Position numbers and translations under genes: made by a program | Source: Micavibrio sp. | GTDB taxonomy: Bacteria > Pseudomonadota > Alphaproteobacteria > Micavibrionales > UBA2020 | Assembly (NCBI GenBank): GCA_028283745.1 | Contig: JAPWJZ010000001.1 | Coordinates: 62,001 to 126,000 of the forward strand | Direction of reading: 5' to 3' | DNA length: 64,000 nt | In this document: positions 1 through 9,412 of the stretch, piece after piece | Layout of the letters: each line of letters starts with the position of its first letter | How positions within the stretch are numbered: position 1 is the first letter of the stretch | The notes under the pieces: generated by a model | What the model saw: the letters and a program-made list of their open reading frames with translations, nothing else | What the model was told of the DNA's origin: nothing | Database searches by the model: none

Positions 1-1
1 A

Positions 2-316
2 GAACTTTGGGTGACGGCGCACCTGCGGCAATGCACCACCCGCGGCATCAACCACTATGTCGTCCATAAGGGTGCGCCCGCCGCCGGCACGGTGATGGTG
101 AAAATCCTCATGGCAGATAAACTGTGCAAACTTCTCAACCAGTCGCGCGACATGGACGGCAACATGGGCTGGATGGACATGTTCGACGGCGAACCCGCCG
201 ATGAACGCAAAGCCGACGAATACATCACCCGCAGCATAAAACGCGACCCTGACATCTGGATCATTGAAATCGAAGACAAGGCGGGCAATAACCCGTTCGA
301 GGGCAAGATTTTTTAA
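2..316 (+). CDS. DUF1491 family protein, 5' end outside the window
   Basis: The frame is open to the first bases of the window, and the residues before the first internal GTG (E-L-W) continue the family pattern L-W-V-x-A-x-L-R-x-x-x-x-x-G-I. The true start therefore lies upstream and about 104 C-terminal residues are visible. DUF1491 proteins are short cytosolic proteins of unknown function found mainly in alphaproteobacteria. The visible part has the expected basic first helix, a central K-I-L strand and an acidic C-terminus ending in a D-I-W-I-I-E-I-E-D strand. Family assignment is by pattern recognition; no function can be proposed. Confidence 0.7.
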   Translation, partial: ELWVTAHLRQCTTRGINHYVVHKGAPAAGTVMVKILMADKLCKLLNQSRDMDGNMGWMDMFDGEPADERKADEYITRSIKRDPDIWIIEIEDKAGNNPFEGKIF

Positions 317-368
317 GCCGTCTTTGCCGTAGGAAAAGCGCATAAAAAGCGCTCTGGTAAAATACCGG

Positions 369-415
369 TTGACTTATACTCTAATGGAGTATAAAAAATA
401 CTCTAACAGAGCATA
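369..415 (+). promoter_or_regulatory. Tandem palindromic operator in the Nudix gene promoter
   Basis: Two copies of an 18-bp near-palindrome lie at 376-393 (ATACTCTAATGGAGTATA) and 398-415 (ATACTCTAACAGAGCATA). They agree at 15 of 18 positions and start 22 bp apart, about two helical turns. The first is part of a perfect TATACTC/GAGTATA dyad at 375-393. A TTGACT -35-like hexamer sits at 369-374 and a TATAAA at 390-395, although the 15-bp spacing is short. This is the pattern expected for a dimeric repressor binding cooperatively over a promoter. The regulator is unknown. Confidence 0.55.
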
Positions 416-506
416 GGTCAGCAGAATTACCCTTTTGAACGGGAAAGAATGTTGACTTCTGCCATGGTGCAGGTTTAATTTGCCATAAAATAAAAAAGGA
501 ATTCAC

Positions 507-1298
507 ATGTCCGACATCGTCAAACAGATCCGCGAAATTTTTGAGCAGGCGGCGCTGAGCCCCAAAGAACAAAAGCAAGTGCTGCGCGATGTAGTAAAAG
601 AAAACTGGCCGGACCTGCCGGTCTGGACGACGCTGGATGGCGCGGTGGTGGAAGAAGTACAGAAGGCGACCGCCGGTTCGGGCGTCGTGCTGACGTTCGA
701 GGAGGCGGGCGTGCGCAAGGTTGTGCTGGCGCAAACCGGCGACCATTACGCGAAACCGGGCGAGGCGGCTGTGCCGGCCTTCATGATCCCCGGCGGCTTT
801 ATCAACCTGTCGGAAACGCCCGGCAGTTCGCTGGTGGCAGCATCCTCCGCGCCGGAAGACGGTCGCACGGGCGCCGCGCGTGAAGTGGAAGAAGAGCTGA
901 AAAACCCCGATGGTTCCGCGCTGCTGAAGGTAGACCCTTCGCGCCTGAAACCGATGGATACGCTCACCCTTGCCTTCCGCGGCGAAAAACGCATTGTCAT
1001 TGGCATGATGCTGGAGCTGAACGCCGCTGAAGTGAAAACGGTGAAAGAACACATCGCCAATATCGCCGCCAGCCCCGCTTATGCCGCAGCGACCGCCGCA
1101 CAAAGCATCAACCACGACAGCGGCAAGCCGGAAGTGAGCAACGTTGCCATCTTCACCCTTGAAGACGTCGCGGCGGGCAAGGTGAACCTGCTGCACAAAG
1201 ACCAGCAATCGCTGTTCAAGGTGGTCGAGCAGCATTACAAGGACGTCGAGGCGCAGGTCCGCCGCGCCATTGTGCAGAACAACCAGCCGCGCCATTAA
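507..1298 (+). CDS. Nudix hydrolase-like protein with an interrupted Nudix box
   Basis: A 263-residue protein. The ATG follows a clear AAAGGAAT Shine-Dalgarno sequence. A Nudix-type core is visible: G97-x5-E103 opens the Nudix box and R-E-V-E-E-E (125-130) closes it with the metal-binding glutamates. Twenty-one residues rather than seven separate E103 from R125, and the usual glycine after the last glutamates is absent. Nudix enzymes hydrolyse nucleoside-diphosphate-linked compounds with Mg2+; the substrate here cannot be read. The N-terminal 40 residues are helical and charged. The gene is monocistronic, with a tandem operator upstream and an intrinsic terminator downstream, so it is probably specifically regulated. 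Confidence 0.65.
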   Translation: MSDIVKQIREIFEQAALSPKEQKQVLRDVVKENWPDLPVWTTLDGAVVEEVQKATAGSGVVLTFEEAGVRKVVLAQTGDHYAKPGEAAVPAFMIPGGFINLSETPGSSLVAASSAPEDGRTGAAREVEEELKNPDGSALLKVDPSRLKPMDTLTLAFRGEKRIVIGMMLELNAAEVKTVKEHIANIAASPAYAAATAAQSINHDSGKPEVSNVAIFTLEDVAAGKVNLLHKDQQSLFKVVEQHYKDVEAQVRRAIVQNNQPRH

Positions 1299-1325
1299 CC
1301 GGCGCCGTTAACGATTATCCGCTTC

Positions 1326-1363
1326 AAATACCCCCTTTTCCTGCCGGGAAAGGGGGTATTTTT
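1326..1363 (+). terminator. Intrinsic terminator of the Nudix gene
   Basis: A 16-bp arm (AAATACCCCCTTTTCC, 1326-1341) pairs with GGGAAAGGGGGTATTT (1346-1361) with one wobble pair and a tetraloop. The stem runs into a T-run. Confidence 0.85.
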
Positions 1364-1456
1364 AGGCAATTTGGGCCTTAAGGCCCTTCGTTTTTTCGGG
1401 CGCGGTGTGCTACATAATGGAGCAGAGTTTTAAGCGCCCATTGAAAGAACAGCGAT

Positions 1457-3046
1457 ATGACCACCATTTCCGACGAAATTGAAAAGCGCCGCACGTTTGC
1501 GATTATTTCGCACCCTGACGCCGGTAAAACGACGCTGACGGAAAAACTGCTGCTGTTCGGCGGCGCCATCCAGATGGCGGGCGCGGTGAAGGCGCGCAAG
1601 GAAATGCGCCACGCGCGCTCCGACTGGATGAAGGTGGAGCAGGAGCGCGGCATTTCCGTCGTGTCCTCCGTCATGACGTTTGAATACGACAACATTAAAT
1701 TCAACCTGCTCGATACCCCCGGCCACCAGGACTTCTCGGAAGATACATATCGCACGCTGACCGCCGTCGACAGCGCCATCATGGTCATCGACCACGCGAA
1801 GGGGATCGAGACGCAGACGCGCAAATTGTTTGAAGTCACGCGCATGCGCGACATGCCCATCATCACCTTCATCAACAAGCTCGACCGCGAAGGCCGCGAC
1901 CCGTTCCAGCTGCTCGAGGAAATTGAAAAGACGCTGGCGCTGGATGTTACCCCCGCCAGCTGGCCCATCGGCATGGGCAAGGGCTTTCTTGGCTGCTACG
2001 ACCTTATCAACGACCAGCTGATTTTGATGGAGCGCAGCAAGGGCGAGCGCATTGGCGATTCCGTGCAGTGCAGCGGCCTTGACGACCCGAAGCTGGATGA
2101 ACTGCTGCCGGCAGACGCGGTTGCGAAACTGCGCGAAGACGTTGAAATGGTGCGCGCGCTTTGCAAGCCGATGGACCGCAAGGCTTATCTTGAAGGCCAC
2201 CTGTCGCCGGTTTATTTCGGCTCCGCCATGAATACCTTCGGCGTGCGCGAGCTGCTGGGCGGCCTGAAGCGCTATGCGCCGACGCCGCAGGCACAGCCGA
2301 CAGCGGAGCGCCTGATCGAGCCGGATGAAAACAAGGTCACCGGCTTCGTCTTTAAAATTCAGGCCAACATGGACCCGAAGCACCGCGACCGCATCGCCTT
2401 CACGCGCCTGTCGTCGGGGCACTTCAAGCGCGGCATGAAGCTGCAGCATATCCGCTCCGGCAAGGCCATCACCGTGCATAACCCGCTGCTGTTCTTCGCG
2501 CAGGAACGGGAAGTGGCGGCGGAAGCTTTCGCGGGTGACATCATCGGCATCCCCAACCACGGCAACCTACGCATCGGCGACACCTTGACCGAAGGCGAAG
2601 TGCTGCACGTGACCGGCATCCCCAGCTTCGCGCCCGAGCATTTGCAGCGCGTGCGCCTGGATGACCCCTTGAAAGCCAAGCACCTTGGCGAGGCCCTGCT
2701 GCAACTGGCGGAGGAGGGCGCCGCCCGCGTCTTCAAGCCGCGCATGGATTCAAGCTGGGTCGTCGGCGTCGTCGGCCCCCTGCAGTTCGACATTCTGGCA
2801 GACCGCATCCGCACCGAATACAACCTGCCCGTCCACTTTGAAGTTGCGGCGCTGCATACCGCCCGCTGGCTGCAAAGCGAGAAGCGCGAAAAGCTGGAAG
2901 CCTTCATCGAGCAGAACCTTCCCAACATTGCCGAAGACCACGACGGGCAGCCCGTTTTCCTCGCCCGCAACGGCTGGCACCTCGACAACGCCAACGAAAA
3001 CTGGCCGGACATCAAGTTCCTGTCGACAAAGGAACAGACGGCTTAA
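1457..3046 (+). CDS. prfC: Peptide chain release factor 3 (RF3)
   Basis: A 529-residue translational GTPase of the usual RF3 length. It recycles RF1 and RF2 from the ribosome after peptide release. Visible G-motifs are the P-loop S-H-P-D-A-G-K-T-T (18-26), D-T-P-G-H (86-90) and N-K-L-D (140-143). The beginning I-E-K-R-R-T-F-A-I-I and the long domain II/III region are typical of RF3 rather than EF-G or TypA. It starts at ATG 1457 with a weak GAAAG upstream and is preceded by the Nudix gene terminator, so it is transcribed independently. A dispersed palindromic repeat follows the stop. Confidence 0.95.
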   Translation: MTTISDEIEKRRTFAIISHPDAGKTTLTEKLLLFGGAIQMAGAVKARKEMRHARSDWMKVEQERGISVVSSVMTFEYDNIKFNLLDTPGHQDFSEDTYRTLTAVDSAIMVIDHAKGIETQTRKLFEVTRMRDMPIITFINKLDREGRDPFQLLEEIEKTLALDVTPASWPIGMGKGFLGCYDLINDQLILMERSKGERIGDSVQCSGLDDPKLDELLPADAVAKLREDVEMVRALCKPMDRKAYLEGHLSPVYFGSAMNTFGVRELLGGLKRYAPTPQAQPTAERLIEPDENKVTGFVFKIQANMDPKHRDRIAFTRLSSGHFKRGMKLQHIRSGKAITVHNPLLFFAQEREVAAEAFAGDIIGIPNHGNLRIGDTLTEGEVLHVTGIPSFAPEHLQRVRLDDPLKAKHLGEALLQLAEEGAARVFKPRMDSSWVVGVVGPLQFDILADRIRTEYNLPVHFEVAALHTARWLQSEKREKLEAFIEQNLPNIAEDHDGQPVFLARNGWHLDNANENWPDIKFLSTKEQTA

Positions 3047-3058
3047 TAACACCGTTAC

Positions 3059-3133
3059 TGTCATTCTGAGCTCCGCGAAGAATCTCTCTTGCTTCAGGCA
3101 AAAGGGGGATCCTTCGCTTCGCTCAGGATGACA
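3059..3133. repeat. REP-like palindromic intergenic repeat
   Basis: The left arm begins TGTCATTCTGAGC and continues to a GAAGAATC core. The right arm reads GATCCTTCGCTTCGCTC and AGGATGACA, the inverted counterpart. The element fills the gap between the convergent prfC and the 3139-3843 gene. Related half-elements lie at 34951-35018. As RNA it would fold into a long imperfect hairpin and could serve as a bidirectional terminator or stability element. Elements of this general sequence are dispersed in several bacterial genomes. Confidence 0.75.
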
Positions 3134-3138
3134 ATGCG

Positions 3139-3843
3139 TTAGAAGTTATTATCCGGCTTTTTCTGCTTCGGCGCGGGCGTTGCGGCTTTGGCGCCAAACA
3201 GTTTTGCGCCAAGAGTGAGGAAGGATGTGGTGAGCGGCCCGCCGCGGCTGGCGCGTTTGGGGGTTGCATCTTTTTGCGCCTCCGGCTTGCGGGGTCTTTC
3301 TTCAAACCGTCCGGCGACTTTGCCGAAGCCGCTGGCGGCGGAGACAGGCTCGGGCTCAACGGTGGCGACGGAGGCAAACTCCGCCGTCATGCTCGCGGCG
3401 TTGCGCGACAGTTCCAGCGACTGGTGAATGGTATGCGCATGGTCTTTAAGCGCATCCAGCAATTTGGATAGGCGTTCTTCCGCCCGCAGCGTTTCGTTGA
3501 TAACCGTAAAGCCCACAAGCGCCGCCGTGTGCATGCGCTTTGCAAGGTTGGTTTCATCGCTGTGCAGCGCCTCGCCAATCAATCCCAGCGGCATGTTGAG
3601 GGGAGAGAGGACATCATCCAGCTTCGCTTGCGCATTCTTCAGGCTGGTGCGCGCGTGCATCCACTCCGGTGAATATTCGGCGGCAATCAATTCCCACAAG
3701 GCATGTTCGGAAAGTGTCGGTTTTTCGGTGACGACGGTGGAGAGGCGGAAAAGCATCGGCTTGTTATCTTCCGCCCAGCCCCGCAGGTCTTCGGGGAGCG
3801 GTATCATGCGCGGTTCGACCGTGTTGTAAACCGTTGCTTCCAT
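3139..3843 (-). CDS. Hypothetical protein with helical core and basic C-terminus
   Basis: A 234-residue cytosolic protein that I do not recognise. There is no signal peptide or membrane segment. Residues 55-145 are predicted helical with heptad-like leucines, including R-A-E-E-R-L-S-K-L-L-D-A-L, suggesting a coiled coil. The last 75 residues are rich in Pro, Lys, Ala and Arg and probably disordered. It converges on prfC across the palindromic repeat. The gene starts at ATG 3843 and shares its upstream region with the SUF operon, so the two are divergently transcribed. No catalytic motif is visible, and codon use matches the neighbours. Confidence 0.6.
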   Translation of the reverse strand: MEATVYNTVEPRMIPLPEDLRGWAEDNKPMLFRLSTVVTEKPTLSEHALWELIAAEYSPEWMHARTSLKNAQAKLDDVLSPLNMPLGLIGEALHSDETNLAKRMHTAALVGFTVINETLRAEERLSKLLDALKDHAHTIHQSLELSRNAASMTAEFASVATVEPEPVSAASGFGKVAGRFEERPRKPEAQKDATPKRASRGGPLTTSFLTLGAKLFGAKAATPAPKQKKPDNNF

Positions 3844-4184
3844 TCACCCTTCCGGATTCGCTGCTGTAAAACCTGTTCTAATTATGTTCAATAAATATTA
3901 AGAAAGAATAAATTAATGCATTGAAGGCTTTAGCCATCGGGAAAACCATAAAAACGGCCATTTTTGTGGTATTTATGCACCAAATTGGTCTGCTTTCCCT
4001 TTGCGCGGGTCTTGTTTTTAGGGTAATTTGCGCCACATTCGATTTTGCTTGAAATTGCCCCCCTAAATACCATATTTAATCAGGACATTCGTGGTACTAA
4101 TTATGGCCATTTTCCGGTCATGCGGCGACCTTTAGGGCATATTCCCGTGAACGGTCTGAAAAACGATTAAGGGCAGGGCTCTCT
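3844..4184 (+). promoter_or_regulatory. AT-rich divergent intergenic region with probable SUF promoter
   Basis: This 341-bp AT-rich stretch separates the divergent 3139-3843 gene from the SUF regulator. A TTGAAA hexamer at 4049-4054 and TATTTA at 4073-4078, with an 18-bp spacer, form the most plausible promoter; this is an eye-picked match. The sequence around 3946-3975 has several short inverted repeats (for example CCAAATTGG), but no clear copy of a known IscR site. No gene of useful length was seen here. Confidence 0.35.
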
Positions 4185-4655
4185 ATGATTAAACTCGGCA
4201 AACTTACTGACTACGCTATCGTCGTGATGGTCCAGCTGGCCCGTGAAGGCAGCGATGCATCGCGCAGCGCGCACCAGCTTTCCAACCGCACGGGTCTGCC
4301 CGAACCCACCGTTGCCAAAGTTTTGAAAACGCTGCTGAAGGAAAAGCTGGTGCTTTCCGCACGCGGCGCGCAGGGCGGCTACAAGCTGGCGATCAAGCCG
4401 GAAGAACTTTCCATCCGCACCATCGTCGAGGCGATTGACGGCCCCATTTCCATCGTCGCTTGTGTTGATGCCGGCGACCATTCCTGCCAGGCGCAGGCGC
4501 GCTGCCCTACCAAAGGCCGCTGGGACCCCGTGAACAGTGCCATCCGCGATGCGCTTGAAAGCATCCGCCTTAGCGACATGGCGCAGGGCCAATGCGCCCG
4601 CAGCTATGATTTCATTCAACCAGTCTTGCCGGCAGCGCAGGTCGGGAACGGGTAA
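4185..4655 (+). CDS. Rrf2 family SUF-operon transcriptional regulator
   Basis: A 156-residue Rrf2/IscR-type winged-helix regulator. The N-terminus L-T-D-Y-A-I-V-V-M and the wing G-A-Q-G-G-Y-K-L are family hallmarks. Three cysteines, C93, C101 and C107, fall where IscR-type proteins bind an Fe-S cluster, here spaced C-x7-C-x5-C. It is the first gene of the SUF operon, 6 bp before sufB. The likely role is to sense Fe-S status and control its own operon. It resembles the SUF-specific Rrf2 subfamily more than classical IscR. Starts at ATG 4185 after AAGGGCAGGG. Confidence 0.88.
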   Translation: MIKLGKLTDYAIVVMVQLAREGSDASRSAHQLSNRTGLPEPTVAKVLKTLLKEKLVLSARGAQGGYKLAIKPEELSIRTIVEAIDGPISIVACVDAGDHSCQAQARCPTKGRWDPVNSAIRDALESIRLSDMAQGQCARSYDFIQPVLPAAQVGNG

Positions 4656-4661
4656 CCGCAC

Positions 4662-6110
<1,449 letters not shown>

Positions 6111-6111
6111 T

Positions 6112-6864
6112 ATGCTGAAAATTGAAAATCTCCATGCCACGGTTGGCGGGCGCGAAGTTCTGAAGGGCATCGACCTTGAAATCCAGCCGGGCAAAGTGCA
6201 TGCCATCATGGGCCCCAACGGTTCGGGCAAGTCGACGCTGTCATACGTGCTGGCGGGGCGCGACGGGTATGAAGTGACCGAAGGTTCCATCACCTTCATG
6301 GGCGAAAACGTGCTGGAGATGGACCCGGAAGAGCGCGCGGCGCTGGGCCTGTTCCTTGCTTTCCAGTACCCGGTTGAAATTCCGGGCGTCTCGACCACGA
6401 CATTTCTTAAAACCGCGCTCAACTCCATCCGCAAAAAGCGCGGGGAGAAGGAGCTGGAACCGGCGGCCTTCCTGAAGCTGCAAAAAGAACGCTCCGCCGC
6501 CATCGGCATGAATGCCGATATGCTGAAGCGCGGCGTCAACGTCGGCTTTTCCGGCGGCGAAAAGAAGCGCAACGAAGTGCTGCAAATGGCGATGCTGCAA
6601 CCCAAGCTCGCCATCATGGATGAAACCGACAGCGGCCTTGATATCGATGCCTTGAAGATCGTGGCGGATGGCGTGAACGCGCTGCGCGCCGCCGACCGCT
6701 CGTTCCTTATCATCACGCACTACCAGCGCCTGCTGGATTATATCAAGCCGGATATCGTGCATGTGCTGGCGAAAGGCCGCATCCAGAAAACCGGCGGGCC
6801 TGAACTGGCGCTGCAGCTGGAAGAGCGCGGCTATGCCGAGTTTTATGAAGGGGAGGCGGCGTGA
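6112..6864 (+). CDS. sufC: Fe-S cluster assembly ATPase SufC
   Basis: A 250-residue ABC-type ATPase that powers the SufBCD scaffold. Walker A G-P-N-G-S-G-K-S-T spans about 34-42, the signature F-S-G-G-E-K-K-R 146-153, and Walker B L-A-I-M-D-E-T-D-S-G-L-D 166-177. The D-E-T-D-S-G-L-D form is characteristic of SufC. An in-frame TTG seven codons upstream would overlap sufB. The ATG at 6112, one base after the sufB stop and after GGAAG, gives the usual family start and is preferred. Confidence 0.96.
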   Translation: MLKIENLHATVGGREVLKGIDLEIQPGKVHAIMGPNGSGKSTLSYVLAGRDGYEVTEGSITFMGENVLEMDPEERAALGLFLAFQYPVEIPGVSTTTFLKTALNSIRKKRGEKELEPAAFLKLQKERSAAIGMNADMLKRGVNVGFSGGEKKRNEVLQMAMLQPKLAIMDETDSGLDIDALKIVADGVNALRAADRSFLIITHYQRLLDYIKPDIVHVLAKGRIQKTGGPELALQLEERGYAEFYEGEAA

Positions 6865-6866
6865 TA

Positions 6867-8189
6867 ATGACCGCAGCCGCAGGCAAGGAAACTTTCATGG
6901 CAGCCGCGCCGCAAAACGCGGCGGCACTGCCGTGGCTTGAAGGCGCAACCGCGCTTGAAAAAGACAATGCCCCCGCCTGGGTAAAAGCCCTTCGCGCCAG
7001 CGGCGCTGAAGCTTTTGCGGCAACCGGGCTGCCGATACCGCAAACGGAAGGCTGGCAATATACCAACCTGCGCCCGCTGCAATCCGCCGGCTTCAAATAT
7101 TCCGCCGAGCCCGTGAAGTTCGATGCCGCGCGCCTGCCCGCACCGCTGCTGGCGGATAGCTATCGTGTTGTGCTGGTCAACGGCCAGTTTCAGCAAAAAC
7201 TTTCCACCCTGCCGCCGCAAGCCACAGTTTTAAGCCTGCTTGACGCCGCCGAAACGCTGCCGAAGGCGGAAGAATACCTTGTGCGCTTGGGCGACCTTGC
7301 CGAGCATCCGCTTGTCGCGCTCAATACCGCCTATGTGCGAGATGGTGTTGTGCTGTCCGTGCCGAAGGGCGGGGAAGTCGATAAGCCGGTTGAAGTGCTG
7401 TTCTATACTCTTGGCGACAAGGCGGCGGTTTACCCGCGCGTTTTGTATTACCTTGGCGAAAACAGCGGCATGACCGTGCTGGAACGCCATGCGGGTGAAG
7501 GGGCCTATTTTGCCAATTCCTACCTTGCGGCAGTGCAGGAACAGGCATCCCGCCTCAAAATCTATCGTTTTAATGAAGAATCCACCGAAGGCTACCATTA
7601 TAGCCAGCTGGCGCTGCAACAGCATAAATCCTCGTCATTTGAAGGGTTTAGCCACGCAACAGGCGGAAAGCTCGCGCGCGAGGAGTTCCGTATGCAGTTG
7701 ATAGATCAGGGCATTTCGAGTAGTATTGGCGGCACATACTTAATGAACGGACAGCAAAGTCACGATTTCACGATACTTGCTGACCATTTTGAACCGGATG
7801 GCACGTCCATCCAGCATTTCAAGGGAGTCCTCGATGATCAGGCTCGTGCAGTTTTCCAAGGGAAAATACATGTACGTCGTAATGCACAAAAAACAGATGG
7901 ATACCAGTCTCATCATGCGATACTGCTATCCGACCGTGCAGAAGCAAGCGCAAAGCCGGAACTAGAGATTTACGCAGACGACGTTAAATGCTCACACGGC
8001 GCGACCGCGGGCCAGATGGACGCGGACGCGCTGTTTTATTTGCGTAGCCGCGGCATTCCCGAAGCGCTCGCCAAATCCCTGATTATTGAATCCTTCCTCA
8101 ACGAAGCCATCGACAAAGTGACGTTTGAACCCGTGCGCGACCTTTACCGCGCGCGCATTTCGGCATGGCTTGCGGGCAGGACTGCATGA
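6867..8189 (+). CDS. sufD: Fe-S cluster assembly protein SufD
   Basis: SufD, about 440 residues, the SufB paralogue that completes the SufBC2D scaffold. The N-terminal part is variable (W-K-Y-T-N-L-R-like W-Q-Y-T-N-L-R). The conserved C-terminal beta-helix includes K-C-S-H-G-A-T-A-G and R-G-I-P-E-A-L-A. I chose ATG 6867 because GGGGAGG lies 10 bp upstream; a GTG at 6861 overlaps the sufC stop and a further ATG lies at 6897. Positions about 7690-7990, the most conserved part, have visibly lower GC and different codon choice (CTA, ATA, AGT) than the rest of the operon. Confidence 0.94.
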   Translation: MTAAAGKETFMAAAPQNAAALPWLEGATALEKDNAPAWVKALRASGAEAFAATGLPIPQTEGWQYTNLRPLQSAGFKYSAEPVKFDAARLPAPLLADSYRVVLVNGQFQQKLSTLPPQATVLSLLDAAETLPKAEEYLVRLGDLAEHPLVALNTAYVRDGVVLSVPKGGEVDKPVEVLFYTLGDKAAVYPRVLYYLGENSGMTVLERHAGEGAYFANSYLAAVQEQASRLKIYRFNEESTEGYHYSQLALQQHKSSSFEGFSHATGGKLAREEFRMQLIDQGISSSIGGTYLMNGQQSHDFTILADHFEPDGTSIQHFKGVLDDQARAVFQGKIHVRRNAQKTDGYQSHHAILLSDRAEASAKPELEIYADDVKCSHGATAGQMDADALFYLRSRGIPEALAKSLIIESFLNEAIDKVTFEPVRDLYRARISAWLAGRTA

Positions 8190-9412
8190 TGGCGGCCGAG
8201 AAAAATACGCTTCTGAAGGCAGACTTCCCGGCGCTGGCGCAAAAGGTCAACGGCCGCAGCGTCGCGTACCTTGACAGCGCGGCATCGGCGCAAAAACCGC
8301 AGGCCGTGATCGACGCCATGAACCGCGTGCTGACGCAGCACTACGCCAACGTCCACCGCGGGGTTTATTCCTTCAGCGCCGAAACCAGCACTCTGTTTGA
8401 AGCCGCCCGCGAAAAAGTCGCGGCGTTCCTGAACGCGGCATCCGACCGCGAAGTTATTTTTACGCGCAACACGACCGAAGCCATCAACCTTGTCGCCGCC
8501 ACGTGGGGCCGCAAGTTCATTCAGGCTGGTGATGAAATTCTGCTGACGCAGCTGGAGCATCACGCCAACATCGTGCCGTGGCACATGCTGGCGCAGCAAA
8601 CCGGCGCTGTCTTAAAAGTCGTGCCCATCCTGCCGAACGGTGCGCTGGATATGGCGGCGTTTGACAAGCTGCTGTCACCCAAAACAAAATTGCTCGCCTT
8701 CACGCAAATGTCGAACGCGCTTGGCACTATTACGCCCGCTGCCGAAATGATTGCGAAGGCGAAGGCCGTTGGTGCAACGACGCTGGTGGATGGCAGCCAG
8801 GGCATCGTCCACCTGACGGCGGATGTGCAAAAGCTTGGCTGTGACTTCTACGTATTTACGGGGCACAAGCTGTATGGCCCGTCGGGCATTGGCGTACTGT
8901 ATGGCCGCGAAGACCTGTTGAACACTATGCCTCCCTATCAGGGCGGCGGCGAGATGATCGAGCAGGTCAGCTTCGAGACGATTACCTACAAGGAAGCGCC
9001 CTACCGCTTTGAAGCCGGTACGCCCGCGATTGTCGAGGCCATCGGCCTTGGCGCGGCGATTGATTATGTCTGCGGCCTTGATTACACGGGCCAGCTTGTT
9101 CACGAACGCCAGCTGCTGGCGGAGGCGGAAAAGCGCCTTGCCGCGATTGACGGCGTGAAGATTTACTCAAACGCGCCCGACCGCGCCGCCATACTGTCTT
9201 TCGGCATCGACAAGGTGCATCCGCATGACATTGCCACCATCTTTGACCAGCTGGGGCTTTGCGTGCGGGCGGGCCACCACTGCGCCCAGCCGCTCATGAA
9301 GGCTTTGGGCGTGCCGGCCACTGTGCGCGCGTCGTTTGCGATCTATAATACCATGGACGATGTGGAGCGCCTTGCCGAAGGCGTGCAGAAAGTGAAGAAG
9401 CTGTTCAAATGA
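8186..9412 (+). CDS. sufS: Cysteine desulfurase SufS
   Basis: A 408-residue PLP-dependent group II cysteine desulfurase that takes sulfur from cysteine for the SUF scaffold. PLP lysine K228 lies in F-T-G-H-K-L-Y-G-P, and catalytic C366 in R-A-G-H-H-C-A-Q-P. The R-x-G-x-H-C-A context identifies SufS/CsdA rather than IscS. The ATG at 8186 overlaps the sufD stop as ATGA and follows GGCAGGA; a longer in-frame start at 8165 inside sufD is less likely. No sufE or sufU partner lies in the window, so the sulfur acceptor must be encoded elsewhere. Confidence 0.96.
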   Translation: MMAAEKNTLLKADFPALAQKVNGRSVAYLDSAASAQKPQAVIDAMNRVLTQHYANVHRGVYSFSAETSTLFEAAREKVAAFLNAASDREVIFTRNTTEAINLVAATWGRKFIQAGDEILLTQLEHHANIVPWHMLAQQTGAVLKVVPILPNGALDMAAFDKLLSPKTKLLAFTQMSNALGTITPAAEMIAKAKAVGATTLVDGSQGIVHLTADVQKLGCDFYVFTGHKLYGPSGIGVLYGREDLLNTMPPYQGGGEMIEQVSFETITYKEAPYRFEAGTPAIVEAIGLGAAIDYVCGLDYTGQLVHERQLLAEAEKRLAAIDGVKIYSNAPDRAAILSFGIDKVHPHDIATIFDQLGLCVRAGHHCAQPLMKALGVPATVRASFAIYNTMDDVERLAEGVQKVKKLFK

